Source: Planctomycetota bacterium (GTDB lineage: Bacteria; Planctomycetota; UBA1135; GCA-002748355). From it: a DNA stretch of 35,456 nt. Position numbers and translations under genes: made by a program. The stretch's first letter is position 1. The number at the start of each line of letters is the position of its first letter. The DNA is taken from positions 1 to 35,456 of the forward strand of contig NYZE01000018.1 of NCBI GenBank assembly GCA_002685965.1. Direction: 5' to 3'. Shown one piece after another: positions 24,896 through 32,696 of the stretch. Under the pieces are notes generated by a model. That model saw nothing but the letters and a program-made list of their open reading frames with translations, did not search any database and was not told the origin of the DNA.

Positions 24896-25674
24896 GCGAC
24901 GTCGACAGCGCGCACGCCTACAGCCTGCCGCACTACCGCTTCCTGCTGCGTCGCGCCAAGGAAGTCGGCTACGACCTACCCCAGGTCAAGGACGTCGCCT
25001 TCGGGGTGCCAGATGGACGCTGGTTCCTGATCCGTCACGATGTCGACATCACGCCCTTCGCCGCTGAGACGATGGCCGAGGTCGAAGCCGCAGAAGGTGT
25101 GTTGACGACGTACTACTACCGTCTGCACGCGCCGTACTACAACCTGATGGACGGCAAGGCGCTTGCCTCCGTGCAGCGCGTTGCCGCGATGGGGCACGAG
25201 GTGGGGCTCCACTACGAGCCTGGGTTCTTCCTCGAACAGGGTCAAGATCCGGTCGAAGGCACGCGCCGCGACATCAAGACCTTCGAAGACCTCATTGGCT
25301 CGAAGACCCACACCATCGCCCAGCACCAGCCGGCTCAGGGGCCCTTGCTCGAGGAGATCTCGAAGGAGCACCCTTGCGCCTACCATCGGGCGCTCGTGCG
25401 TGACGTGCCGTACTTCGGCGACTCGGGCTTTCACTGGCGCGAAGGCTGCGTGTGCACGAAGCTCGGTGAACACGATCGGTTGCACACGCTGATCCATCCG
25501 CACAGCTGGGTCGTTTCCGGTAAGCCGTGGCAAGACGTGCTGCGGCACTACGCCGCCGACTTGTCGCAACGGCTGCACGGCGAGATGGAGCAGTACATCG
25601 CCGACGTCGAGGTCTACCTCAAGGACCGTCCGCGGCTCGACCGCGAGCGCGAGGAGCGCTACAGGACCGACTAG
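24892..25674 (+). CDS. NodB-like polysaccharide deacetylase family protein
   Basis: A 260-residue protein; the GTG at 24892 overlaps the TGA of the acyltransferase gene (GTGA), showing translational coupling. Metal-site motifs of the carbohydrate esterase 4 fold are present in the variant form seen in surface-polysaccharide loci: R-H-D50-V-D52 for motif 1 and G-H102-EVGL-H107 for motif 2, then AQHQPAQG where motif 3 is expected. There is no signal peptide, so it acts in the cytoplasm, probably on a nucleotide sugar, lipid-linked sugar or other N-acyl substrate. An intact aspartate-histidine-histidine triad suggests activity. As the last gene of the operon, its link to an acyltransferase suggests removal of one acyl group and addition of another. 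That order of steps is inference. Confidence 0.82.
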   Translation: MSDVDSAHAYSLPHYRFLLRRAKEVGYDLPQVKDVAFGVPDGRWFLIRHDVDITPFAAETMAEVEAAEGVLTTYYYRLHAPYYNLMDGKALASVQRVAAMGHEVGLHYEPGFFLEQGQDPVEGTRRDIKTFEDLIGSKTHTIAQHQPAQGPLLEEISKEHPCAYHRALVRDVPYFGDSGFHWREGCVCTKLGEHDRLHTLIHPHSWVVSGKPWQDVLRHYAADLSQRLHGEMEQYIADVEVYLKDRPRLDREREERYRTD

Positions 25675-25687
25675 CCCCGTGTAGCGC

Positions 25688-26218
25688 CTACTGCGCGATG
25701 TCGATGCCCGCCCGCCCCGAAGTGCGGTCGGTGATCTCTCGCACGAAGGAGGCGACCAGGTCGATCGGCACGTCGAAGCGGAGGCAGGCGGCCTCAGCGA
25801 ACGAGGATTCGACGGGCTTCAGACCCTTGCGCACGAGCACGGCCTGCACGGCACCCTCGCACTCGTAAGGGTAGGTCACGATGACGCGGCGCGTGACGAT
25901 CACCGTTCGCTTAGCGACCCGATCGAGAGCCGCCGCTGCCGCCGCCGCGTAAGCGCGGACGAGACCGCCGACGCCGAGCTTGGTGCCGCCAAAGTAGCGA
26001 GTCACAAAGACCACGACGTCAGTCAGAGCGTGCGACTCGATCTGTTGCAGGATCGGCCATCCGGCCGATCCTGACGGCTCGCCGTCATCGTGAACGCGGG
26101 AAACCTCACCGGCGCGACCGAGCCGATAGGCCCAGCAGGTGTGACGCGCGTCGTGAAACTCGCGCCGCACGCGGTCGAGGTGTGCGAGCGCGTCGGCGAC
26201 CGACTCGGTGGGGCCCAC
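25688..26218 (-). CDS. IMPACT/YigZ family protein (UPF0029), start uncertain
   Basis: From GTG 26218 the protein has 176 residues with the family hallmarks H-D-D-G-E-P-S-G-S-A-G-x-P-I-L and RYFGGTKLGVGGLVRAY. The family's conserved N-terminus lies upstream in the same frame (AAELRHEIDKVKGSRFIATV, coded at 26275-26216), so the annotated GTG is probably too late. Between that GTG and the in-frame TAG of the preceding gene (26306-26308) there is no ATG, GTG or TTG; CTG occurs at 26302 and 26266. Either a CTG start is used, giving about 204 residues, or the true start has been lost. Bacterial members are poorly understood; the eukaryotic relative IMPACT acts in translational control. It is the last gene before the convergent deacetylase, with 13 bases between the stops. 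Confidence 0.83.
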   Translation of the reverse strand: MGPTESVADALAHLDRVRREFHDARHTCWAYRLGRAGEVSRVHDDGEPSGSAGWPILQQIESHALTDVVVFVTRYFGGTKLGVGGLVRAYAAAAAAALDRVAKRTVIVTRRVIVTYPYECEGAVQAVLVRKGLKPVESSFAEAACLRFDVPIDLVASFVREITDRTSGRAGIDIAQ

Positions 26219-26305
26219 GGTCGCGATGAACCGCGAGCCCTTGACCTTGTCGATCTCGTGCCGCAGCTCGGCGGCGACGGTGGTGTAGCGCGTCGGCTGC
26301 AGCTG

Positions 26306-27214
26306 CTACTTCATGCCGAGGACGCGGCGTGCCGCCTTCGTCAGATCGGAGGCCTTGGCCAAGCCTATCTTCGAGAGGGTCATCGTCATGGTGGAGGACG
26401 GCTTCTTGTCCTGGGCCTCTCCGTCCTCTTCCTCTTCTTCGTCGTCGGCCTGCCGGACAGGGGGGCCACCCCGGACCACAACGCCTGCGGCACCGAACAC
26501 CCCGCCCGCTTCGTCGGTGAATGTCTTGACGATGATCTGGGCCGGCAAGTGCGTGGCTGGGTCCTCATAAATCGTGATTTCGAACTCGCGCTCCTGCTCG
26601 GGCGGAGCTCCGCCCATGGCGCCACCGGCCGCGAGCATGACGATGCCGCCGAGTGCGCCCATGCCGCCGGCGGGCAATGCCCCGCTGCGCACGAGGTGGT
26701 TGGCCTCGTCCAGGTCGATGCTCGCCTTGTAGGCGAGCATCGCCTTGTCATCGATGGTCTTGGATCCCGCGGCCTGCCACTTGGTTGCGCTGAGCAGGTG
26801 AGTCAGGCGGTCGGCCAGGAAGGTCGGATCGGCGAGGAAGGCGCTCTTCCAGGCGTGACCGGTGGGGTAGCGGGCCGGAATCCAGTTGCCGTCCCGATCC
26901 AGGGTGACCCAGCGGGCGCCCTTCTGCGCCAGCACCTGGTCACCGTCGTTCTTGGTCCAGCAGACGAGGTCGCCCTCGCGCACCACCACGCTCCGCGTCG
27001 TGGTGGACTTGTCGCCCCGGAGCTGCCGCATGATCTGATTGGCCGTGGAGACAGTCTCGATGTCACAACGGAACGAGGCGGACTTTTGCAGGGTCGTGAG
27101 CACGCGCTTGACGCGCGAGCTGTTGTCGATGGCCTGCTCGGGTTTGTTCTTGTCGGCTTGGGCAGCGAGCCCTGCCGTCAGCGACAGACACGCGAAGCTA
27201 AGACGCCAGCTCAT
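26306..27214 (-). CDS. Secreted protein of unknown function with Gly-rich and acidic segments
   Basis: A 302-residue exported protein. The ATG at 27214 is chosen for the signal peptide that follows (MSWRLSFACLSLTAGLAAQ) and for GGAG nine bases upstream; codons further upstream overlap the rbfA terminator. The first half (SRVKRVLTTLQKSASFRCDIE, later WVTLDRDGNWIPARYP and ADRLTHLLSATKWQA) recalls LolA/DUF2092-like periplasmic proteins, but I cannot confirm this. Residues about 190-215 are a Gly/Ala/Met-rich hydrophobic stretch (GGMGALGGIVMLAAGGAMGG), followed by an E-rich strand and an acidic run (DDEEEEEDGE) near residue 250. The stop at 26306 leads directly into the frame of the IMPACT gene. 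Upstream is the terminator of the nusA operon, so it probably has its own promoter. Function unknown. Confidence 0.7.
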   Translation of the reverse strand: MSWRLSFACLSLTAGLAAQADKNKPEQAIDNSSRVKRVLTTLQKSASFRCDIETVSTANQIMRQLRGDKSTTTRSVVVREGDLVCWTKNDGDQVLAQKGARWVTLDRDGNWIPARYPTGHAWKSAFLADPTFLADRLTHLLSATKWQAAGSKTIDDKAMLAYKASIDLDEANHLVRSGALPAGGMGALGGIVMLAAGGAMGGAPPEQEREFEITIYEDPATHLPAQIIVKTFTDEAGGVFGAAGVVVRGGPPVRQADDEEEEEDGEAQDKKPSSTMTMTLSKIGLAKASDLTKAARRVLGMK

Positions 27215-27280
27215 GTTCGTTCTCCGATGGAGGGGAGGCACCCGACGCGGGAGGCGACCCGGAAACTCCCAGCAAGATAG

Positions 27281-27317
27281 CGCAGAAGAAAGCTCATGCC
27301 CCAAGGGCATGAGCTTT
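27281..27317 (-). terminator. Rho-independent terminator of the nusA-infB-rbfA operon
   Basis: A perfect 13-bp inverted repeat, AAAGCTCATGCCC (27289-27301) and GGGCATGAGCTTT (27305-27317), with a 3-base loop, 15 bases after the rbfA stop. Read on the minus strand the stem ends in TTT and continues CTTCTG, a short T-rich tail. It is the strongest hairpin in the window. Confidence 0.85.
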
Positions 27318-27332
27318 GCTTTGGCGCCCTCC

Positions 27333-27731
27333 TCATTCACCGGGCGGCTCGGCCTCGTCCACGGGGGCCCCTTCTGTGTCGTCCTTGTCCTCGTTCAACT
27401 CGTCGATGATCTGCTGGACGCGGATGCTGCCGGCGATGGACTCGTCAAAGGCGAAGTCGAGCTGGGGGGCGGTGCGGGTCGAGAGGATCTCCGCGACTTC
27501 GTGCTGGACGAACTTGGCGGCGTGGTCGAGGGCGCGGGCGTTGTGCCGGCGTACCGTGTCGTCGCCGATGACGGACCAGTAGACCGTGCACTTGGTCATC
27601 TCGCGATCGAGCGTGACTCCGGTCACGGTGATGAAGCCCAGGCGCGGATCGTTGAGCTCGTGCTGCAGCACGGCGGCGACGCGTTGCTTGATCTCGGAGC
27701 AAAGGCGTTGGACGCGGCGTTCGGAGACCAT
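27333..27731 (-). CDS. rbfA: 30S ribosome-binding factor RbfA
   Basis: A 132-residue protein of normal length. The RbfA KH-like fold is seen as RVQRLCSEIKQRVAAVLQHELNDPRLGFITVTGVTLDREM (written here in part: RVQRL ... DPRLGFITVTGVTLDREM), then TVYWSV and the closing LDFAFDESIAGSIRVQQIIDEL pattern, DxSI being characteristic. A short acidic tail (NEDKDDTEGAPVDEAEPPGE) follows. It assists late 16S rRNA 5'-end processing and 30S maturation, especially in the cold. The ATG at 27731 lies 13 bases after the stop of the DUF503 gene. It is the last gene of the nusA operon. Confidence 0.95.
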   Translation of the reverse strand: MVSERRVQRLCSEIKQRVAAVLQHELNDPRLGFITVTGVTLDREMTKCTVYWSVIGDDTVRRHNARALDHAAKFVQHEVAEILSTRTAPQLDFAFDESIAGSIRVQQIIDELNEDKDDTEGAPVDEAEPPGE

Positions 27732-27744
27732 GGGTTCGGCTTGC

Positions 27745-28029
27745 TCAGAGAATCTCGACCTGGTGGTCGATCAGGTTTGCTTCGGGCCACTCGCGCATGG
27801 TCTCGCGGAACTTGTCGAGAGCGCCCAGGATGTACTTCGCGTCGGTGCCGGCCATGACGATGGCGAGGGAGGCCCCGTTGGGCACGTCGAGGTTGTCGAA
27901 CTCGGAGATGGACACGTTGAAGCGGCGTCGAGTCTTGTCCTTGATGCTCTTGATGACGCTGCGCTTGTCCTTGAGGGACTCCGCCCAAGGGATCTCGATG
28001 TGAAGCTGGAGGATGCCTACCTTCAGCAT
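27745..28029 (-). CDS. DUF503 (YlxP-like) small protein
   Basis: A 94-residue protein matching the DUF503 family in length and pattern: V-G-I-L-Q-L-H-I-E-I-P-W-A-E-S-L-K-D-K-R-S near the N-terminus, then RRRFNVSISEFDNLDVPNGASLAIV and a final helix. In Bacillus the equivalent ylxP lies between infB and rbfA, as here, and a role in ribosome maturation has been suggested. Start ATG 28029 lies 19 bases after the infB stop. Position and family support each other. Confidence 0.93.
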   Translation of the reverse strand: MLKVGILQLHIEIPWAESLKDKRSVIKSIKDKTRRRFNVSISEFDNLDVPNGASLAIVMAGTDAKYILGALDKFRETMREWPEANLIDHQVEIL

Positions 28030-28048
28030 GCTGTCGTTACCGCAGGGG

Positions 28049-30832
28049 TCAGTCGTCTTCGCCCAGGGTGCGCTTCACCTCGATGACCTGGTAGGCCTCG
28101 ATGATGTCGCCTTCCTTGATGTCGTTGTAGCCCTGGATCAGGATGCCGCACTCGAAGTCCTTGCGTACCTCGCGCACGTCGTCCTTCTCGCGGCGTAGCC
28201 CGGCGAACTTGCCGGTGTAGATGACGTTGCCGTCGCGCGACAGGCGCACGGCGTTGTTGCGCGAGATCGTGCCGTCCGTCACCAAGCAGCCGGCGATGTT
28301 GCCGAGCTTGCTCGAATGGAACACGGCGCGGATCTCAGCGTGGCCGCGGATCTCTTCCTTCTGTTCCGGCGACAGCAAGCCTTCGAGCAGCTTGCGTGCA
28401 TCGTCGATCAGTTCGTAGATGATGTTGTAGAAGCGGATCGTGACACCGGCCTCGTCGGCCTTGGCGCGCGCCTTCTCGTCCGGAACGGAGTTGAAACCGA
28501 CGATGATCGCGTTCGAGGCGTCGGCCAGCGTGACGTCGGTCTCCGTGACTCCGCCGAGCGCTGAGTGCAGGATGCGCACCGCGACCTCGTCGTGGGTCAG
28601 GGCCTCGAGCGACTGGCGGATCGGCTCCAGCGAGCCCATCACGTCGGCCTTGATGATCAGGCGGACCTCCTCCTTCTTCTTGTTGAGGAGTTGTGCCGTC
28701 ATGTCGGCCGTGCGTCCCTTGCTCTTGCGCGCGAGGTCGAGGTGGCGCTGCTTGGTGGCGCGTTGCCCAGCGACCTGCTTTGCCATCTTGGTGTCGGTGA
28801 CCACGAAGAACTTGTCACCAGGCTGGGGCAGCTCGGGGAGGCCGATTACTTCGACCGGCGTCCCCGGAGCGGCGGTTTCGATCCGGTTGCCGGAGTCGTC
28901 GAGCAGTACACGGATGCGCCCGGTACCGCTGCCGCACAGGACCAGGTCGCCCTGTTTCAGGGTGCCGTCCATGACCATGAGCGAGATCACGTTGCCCTGG
29001 GCAGGAGTCTGCTTGGCCTCGATGACGTTGCCTGATGCGGCGTGGTCCGGCGTGCTCCGGAGCTCGAGGATCTCGGCCTCGAGTACGATCTTCTCGAGCA
29101 ACTCGTCGACGCCGTTGCCCTTGAGCGCGGAGATATCGATGAACTGAACGTCACCACCCCATTCCTCGGGCTGCACGCCGAGGGTGGACAGCTGCTGGCG
29201 TACCCGCATCGGGTTGGCGTCGACCTTATCGCACTTGTTGACCGCGATGACGAGCGGAACGCTGGCGGCCTTGACGTGGTTGAGCGCCTCCTCGGTCTGT
29301 GGCATGACGCCGTCGTCGGCTGCGACGACGAGCACCACGATGTCCGTCAACTGCGCGCCGCGTGTGCGCATCTCGGTGAAGGCTGCGTGACCGGGGGTGT
29401 CGAGGACGATGACTGTGCGATTGTTGCGAGTAATCTTGTAAGCGGCGGTGTGCTGCGTGATGCCACCGGCCTCGCTTTTCGTGATCTCGGATCCGCGCAG
29501 CGCATCGAGCAGTGTCGTCTTGCCGTGGTCGACGTGTCCCATGAACGAGACGATCGGCGCACGCGACGACTTGTCTTCCTCGAGGATGGCGTCCTTGGCT
29601 TCGGTGAGCTGCGACAGGAGCTCGTCCTCGGCTTCGGTCGCTTCAACGACCTCGACGTTGCGGTGCAACTCGAGTGCGACCAGCTCGACCTGCGACTTGT
29701 CGAGGTAGGAGTTGATGTTGACGGGCTCGCCGAGGTTCATCATCACGACCAAGATCTGTTGGACCTTGTGGCCGAGTGCCTCGCTGAGCTTCTTGACCGA
29801 GACCGGCGCCTCGACCTGGACGAGCTTGTCGGGATCGATGCCGGGCGGCGGTGCGAGCGGATCAGCCTTCTGGCGGCGGCCGCCGCCGCCGGGACGTCCC
29901 GGGCCACGACGGGCGAACGGCCCACGCCGTTGCGGCATCGTGTGCGCGCCGCGCGCACGGAACTGCTGCATGGCGGCCTGCCGCAGGTTGCGGTCGACCG
30001 AGGCCGGATTGCGCGGGCCGCTCGGGGCGGAGCGTCGCGTCGCGTCGTCGATGGTCTGCTTGGGCAGCTCGATGCGGCCAAGGATCTTGGCCTTGCGCAC
30101 CGGTTGCGGCAGACGCCGGATCGCCTTGGTGCCTGGATCGGATTCGTCTTTGGGGTCGAGGTCGGTCGCCGCCGACTCGTCCGCGACCTCGGGCCCATCA
30201 AGAGCGGGGGCATCCGAGTCAGCCGGCGGTGCGGATGGATCGATGGGGTCCACGGCCTGGGCCACGGCGTTCGCGGGCGGAGCCGTAGCGGGGATGCGGG
30301 TGAGGGCTGGTGGTGCTGCGACCAAGTCGATGTCGATGGTTTCCGGAAGGTCTTCCGTCGGTTCCGGAGCAGTTTCGGCCGGCGCTTCTTCGTCCGGTGC
30401 TTCCGTCGCCGGTGTTGCTTCAGGTGGCGGTGTTGCTTCAGGTGGCGGTGTCTCGTCGCCACCCGGTGGCGCGTCCGGCGCCCAGGCCTCCGGGGCGGCT
30501 CTCAGCGCAGCCTTGCGCCGAATGGGTGAGGCGGTCGTCTGGGCGGTTGCCTCTTCCTCGGCAACGGCGGTCGTGCTGTCGCCCGAGGCGGCCTTACGGC
30601 GGATGGGCTTCTTGCGAACGACTGCCTTCTTGACCGGACGAGCGAGGTCGGTCGTCTTGTCGAAACCGGCTGCGCCAAGACGGACCTCGATCACCATTTG
30701 ATCAGCGTCGTCCAGCACGGCCATGTGGGTCTTGACCCTGTCGAAGCCCAGATCCTCAAGCACCTGCACGAAGGCGGGGCCCTTCATGCCGTAGTCTTTC
30801 GCCAGCTCGTATACCCGTCTCTTCTTCGCCAA
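28049..30832 (-). CDS. infB: Translation initiation factor IF-2
   Basis: A 927-residue IF-2. Residues 1-50 are an IF2_N winged module ([20 protein letters not shown]). A long low-complexity linker rich in Pro, Ala, Glu and Thr runs from about 60 to 330; at 30411-30446 an 18-bp unit is repeated in tandem (TPPPEA-type repeats). A second IF2_N domain lies near 340-395. The GTPase domain has G432-HVDHGK438-[10 protein letters not shown] and NKCDK. Domains II, III and IV follow ([45 protein letters not shown]). It delivers initiator tRNA to the 30S subunit and promotes subunit joining. It follows nusA after 45 bases. Confidence 0.97.
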   Translation of the reverse strand: MAKKRRVYELAKDYGMKGPAFVQVLEDLGFDRVKTHMAVLDDADQMVIEVRLGAAGFDKTTDLARPVKKAVVRKKPIRRKAASGDSTTAVAEEEATAQTTASPIRRKAALRAAPEAWAPDAPPGGDETPPPEATPPPEATPATEAPDEEAPAETAPEPTEDLPETIDIDLVAAPPALTRIPATAPPANAVAQAVDPIDPSAPPADSDAPALDGPEVADESAATDLDPKDESDPGTKAIRRLPQPVRKAKILGRIELPKQTIDDATRRSAPSGPRNPASVDRNLRQAAMQQFRARGAHTMPQRRGPFARRGPGRPGGGGRRQKADPLAPPPGIDPDKLVQVEAPVSVKKLSEALGHKVQQILVVMMNLGEPVNINSYLDKSQVELVALELHRNVEVVEATEAEDELLSQLTEAKDAILEEDKSSRAPIVSFMGHVDHGKTTLLDALRGSEITKSEAGGITQHTAAYKITRNNRTVIVLDTPGHAAFTEMRTRGAQLTDIVVLVVAADDGVMPQTEEALNHVKAASVPLVIAVNKCDKVDANPMRVRQQLSTLGVQPEEWGGDVQFIDISALKGNGVDELLEKIVLEAEILELRSTPDHAASGNVIEAKQTPAQGNVISLMVMDGTLKQGDLVLCGSGTGRIRVLLDDSGNRIETAAPGTPVEVIGLPELPQPGDKFFVVTDTKMAKQVAGQRATKQRHLDLARKSKGRTADMTAQLLNKKKEEVRLIIKADVMGSLEPIRQSLEALTHDEVAVRILHSALGGVTETDVTLADASNAIIVGFNSVPDEKARAKADEAGVTIRFYNIIYELIDDARKLLEGLLSPEQKEEIRGHAEIRAVFHSSKLGNIAGCLVTDGTISRNNAVRLSRDGNVIYTGKFAGLRREKDDVREVRKDFECGILIQGYNDIKEGDIIEAYQVIEVKRTLGEDD

Positions 30833-30877
30833 AACTCACCTCGGCCCGTCGCGTGGACGGGTCGTTGTCCATTGTCC

Positions 30878-32200
30878 TTATTGAATGGTCTCGGTGGCCG
30901 GGTCCGTGGGGTCATCCGCGGGCTCGACGGCCAGCTCCTCACTAGGCAATGGGTCGGTCGACTCCTCTGCCGGTGTTGCCTCGGTCACGTCCTCAGTTGC
31001 ATGTTCAACGTCCGTCTGTCCAGCGTCGGCTTCTGCCGCGCCCGCTTCCTCCACCGCGGCATCCTCCGGCGCACCCTCGACGGCCAGCTCCTCACCAGGC
31101 AATGGGTCGGTCGACTCCTCTGCCGGTGTTGCTTCGGTCACGTCCTCAGTTGCATGTTCAACGTCCGTCTGCCCAGCGTCGGCTTCTGCCGCGCCGGCTT
31201 CCTCCGCCGGGGCATCCGCCGGCGCACCCTCGACGTCACTCGCGGCCACCTCGTCGTTCTTGAGCGTGTCCTCGAGTTCCTGGCGCGTCATGATGTCGAT
31301 GTCCCAGCCGCACAGCTTCGATGCTAGCCGGACGTTTTGACCCTTACGGCCGATCGCCAGCGAGAGCTGGTCCTCCTCGACGAGGACGAGGGCCTTGTGG
31401 TTCTCGATGTCGAGTTCGATGTGGCTGACTTCGGCCGGTTGCAGCGCGTTGATCAGCATCTGCTTGGGGTCGTCGTTCCAGCGGATGATGTCAATGCGCT
31501 CGCCGCCGAGTTCGTCGATGATGGACTTGATGCGTGTGCCACGGACGCCGACACAGGCGCCAACGCAGTCAACCCGCGCGTCCGACGATGTGACGGCGAT
31601 CTTGGTCCGGTAGCCCGGCTCCCGCTCGAGCTTCTTGATCTCGATGATGCCGTCGTCGACTTCGGGCACTTCGAGTTCGAACAATCGCTGCACGAGGCCG
31701 GTCGAGCTGCGCGACAGGATCACCTTGACCTTCAGGCCGACCTTCTTGACCTCGAGGATCAGCGCCCGCAACCGGTCGCCGACGTGGTAGTTCTCGCCGC
31801 GCACGCGCTCGGACTTGGGCAGGATGCCCTCGATCTTGCCGAGGTTGATGATGACCGAGTCACCCTCGAAGCGCTGCGTCGTGCCCGTGACGATGTCGTT
31901 GACCTGCTCTTCCCACTCGTTGAAGAAGACATCGCGCTCGGCTTCGCGAATGCGGGTGAACCAGGTCTGCTTGACGGTCTGCGCGAAGATCCGCCCCAAG
32001 ACCTCGAAGTTGATCTCGTAGTTCGAGTCGAGCTCGCCGGACTCCCGGTTGAACACGATCTCCAGGTCTTCCTCGACCTCGTCAAAGCGCTTCTTGATCG
32101 CCGTCGTCAGCGCTTCTTCCAACGCCAGGAAGAGCACCTCGCGGTCGATGCCCTTGTCCCGGTGGATGCTGTCGATGTGTCTGACGAGCTCCTGGTTCAT
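30878..32200 (-). CDS. nusA: Transcription termination/antitermination protein NusA with duplicated acidic tail
   Basis: A 440-residue NusA. Residues 1-95 are the RNA-polymerase-binding N-terminal domain; 100-165 the S1 domain (VNDIVTGTTQRFEGDSVIINLG); about 195-255 KH1 (GACVGVRGTRIKSI); about 260-310 KH2 (LAIGRKGQNVRLASKL). From about 320 the E. coli-type acidic repeat region is replaced by an Ala/Glu/Asp/Thr-rich tail. That tail is mostly two copies of a 51-residue unit (coded at 30926-31231), differing at few positions. NusA governs pausing, termination and antitermination and often regulates its own operon. The common upstream partner rimP is absent; the preceding 390 bases appear non-coding and structured. 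Confidence 0.96.
   Translation of the reverse strand: MNQELVRHIDSIHRDKGIDREVLFLALEEALTTAIKKRFDEVEEDLEIVFNRESGELDSNYEINFEVLGRIFAQTVKQTWFTRIREAERDVFFNEWEEQVNDIVTGTTQRFEGDSVIINLGKIEGILPKSERVRGENYHVGDRLRALILEVKKVGLKVKVILSRSSTGLVQRLFELEVPEVDDGIIEIKKLEREPGYRTKIAVTSSDARVDCVGACVGVRGTRIKSIIDELGGERIDIIRWNDDPKQMLINALQPAEVSHIELDIENHKALVLVEEDQLSLAIGRKGQNVRLASKLCGWDIDIMTRQELEDTLKNDEVAASDVEGAPADAPAEEAGAAEADAGQTDVEHATEDVTEATPAEESTDPLPGEELAVEGAPEDAAVEEAGAAEADAGQTDVEHATEDVTEATPAEESTDPLPSEELAVEPADDPTDPATETIQ
30926..31231 (-). repeat. Two tandem 153-bp repeats inside nusA
   Basis: Copies at 30926-31078 and 31079-31231 differ at about 7 of 153 positions by my count. The unit is a whole number of codons (51), so the frame is kept. 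Changes are mostly near the upstream end of the copy, where the protein alters from APADAPAEE to APEDAAVEE. The high identity points to a recent in-frame duplication. Confidence 0.93.
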
Positions 32201-32590
32201 GCTTCACGCTCGACTCCGATCCCGCCGTCGATCGCTCCCAGCCCCGGTTCGACGTCGTTCCGGTGCCGACCGAGAACGCCCGGTGGCGGGGGATGCCGGC
32301 CACGAGCCGCTGAGCGGCGGCCGAGCGCGTCCCCCTGAGGTGCGGTCGCCCAGGAGTGCTCGCAACAAACGGCTCAGAAACGACCTCAGGGCAGAACCCC
32401 CACGCTTCCCGACTCCCACCGGGGTGACCGGCGAAAGCAGGCTCGTCGAAGATCTGCCCTTTGCCTGAACCAACCGCGGCGACTGCCGCGATGGATACGA
32501 GCACTGTCCGTGGGCTGGAAGTTCAGGGGTCCTGACCGCCCAGCCAGCGCCCACCAAAGGCTCGCGCCTCCTCGTGGGACCGACAGTCCA
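32201..32590 (-). ncRNA. Structured leader of nusA with competing inverted repeats
   Basis: No credible gene is seen here. On the minus strand three elements occur in order: A, AGGGCAGA (32460-32453); B, TCTGCCCTGAGGT (32395-32383); C, ACCTCAGGG (32341-32333). B can pair with A over 8 bp or with C over 9 bp, and the two pairings share bases 32388-32391, so they exclude each other. This geometry is that of attenuators and riboswitch expression platforms. The promoter upstream implies a transcript leader of about 390 nt. I recognise no known RNA family, and minus-strand ORFs across it lack any family resemblance. Confidence 0.45.
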
Positions 32591-32596
32591 GAGGTA

Positions 32597-32624
32597 GGTA
32601 TAAGTCCCTGCGAGACCCAGTCAA
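32597..32624 (-). promoter_or_regulatory. Sigma-70-like promoter of the nusA operon
   Basis: On the minus strand TTGACT (32624-32619) is followed after 16 bases by TATACC (32602-32597). It is the best two-part promoter seen in the window. Transcription would start near 32590, about 390 bases before the nusA ATG. Confidence 0.6.
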
Positions 32625-32629
32625 GCGAA

Positions 32630-32666
32630 CGGCTCCGCGGAGACCTCGGTGGCGCCTACGGAGCCG
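32630..32666. repeat. Perfect 8-bp inverted repeat in the nusA/TPR divergent region
   Basis: CGGCTCCG (32630-32637) and CGGAGCCG (32659-32666) pair perfectly around 21 bases. It lies just upstream of the nusA -35 element and before the plus-strand TATGCT box, so it could be an operator for either direction. Nearby, GGCTGG and CCAGCC (about 32513-32544) enclose TCAGG/CCTGA, another stem. Confidence 0.4.
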
Positions 32667-32684
32667 CTGCACAGCCGGCCCGGC

Positions 32685-32696
32685 TATGCTCCTGGG
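32685..32696 (+). promoter_or_regulatory. TATGCT box 6 nt before ATG (leaderless promoter candidate)
   Basis: TATGCT at 32685-32690 is followed by exactly 6 bases and the ATG at 32697, repeating the geometry seen at 13120 and 16283. No -35 element was seen. Confidence 0.5.

Noticed and set aside
30411-30446. Tandem 18-bp repeat in infB as a regulatory element
   Set aside because: It is in frame and encodes a Pro/Glu/Ala/Thr linker repeat, common in IF-2 linkers.
29042-30529. A 495-codon plus-strand ORF opposite infB, and others opposite nusA (31337-32338)
   Set aside because: Leu/Asp/Val-rich shadows of the linker and GTPase codons; infB and nusA are unmistakable.
32204-32557. Minus-strand ORFs before nusA as a rimP gene
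   Set aside because: Translations lack any RimP pattern and are Arg/Ser/Pro-rich; the stretch is better explained as a structured leader.
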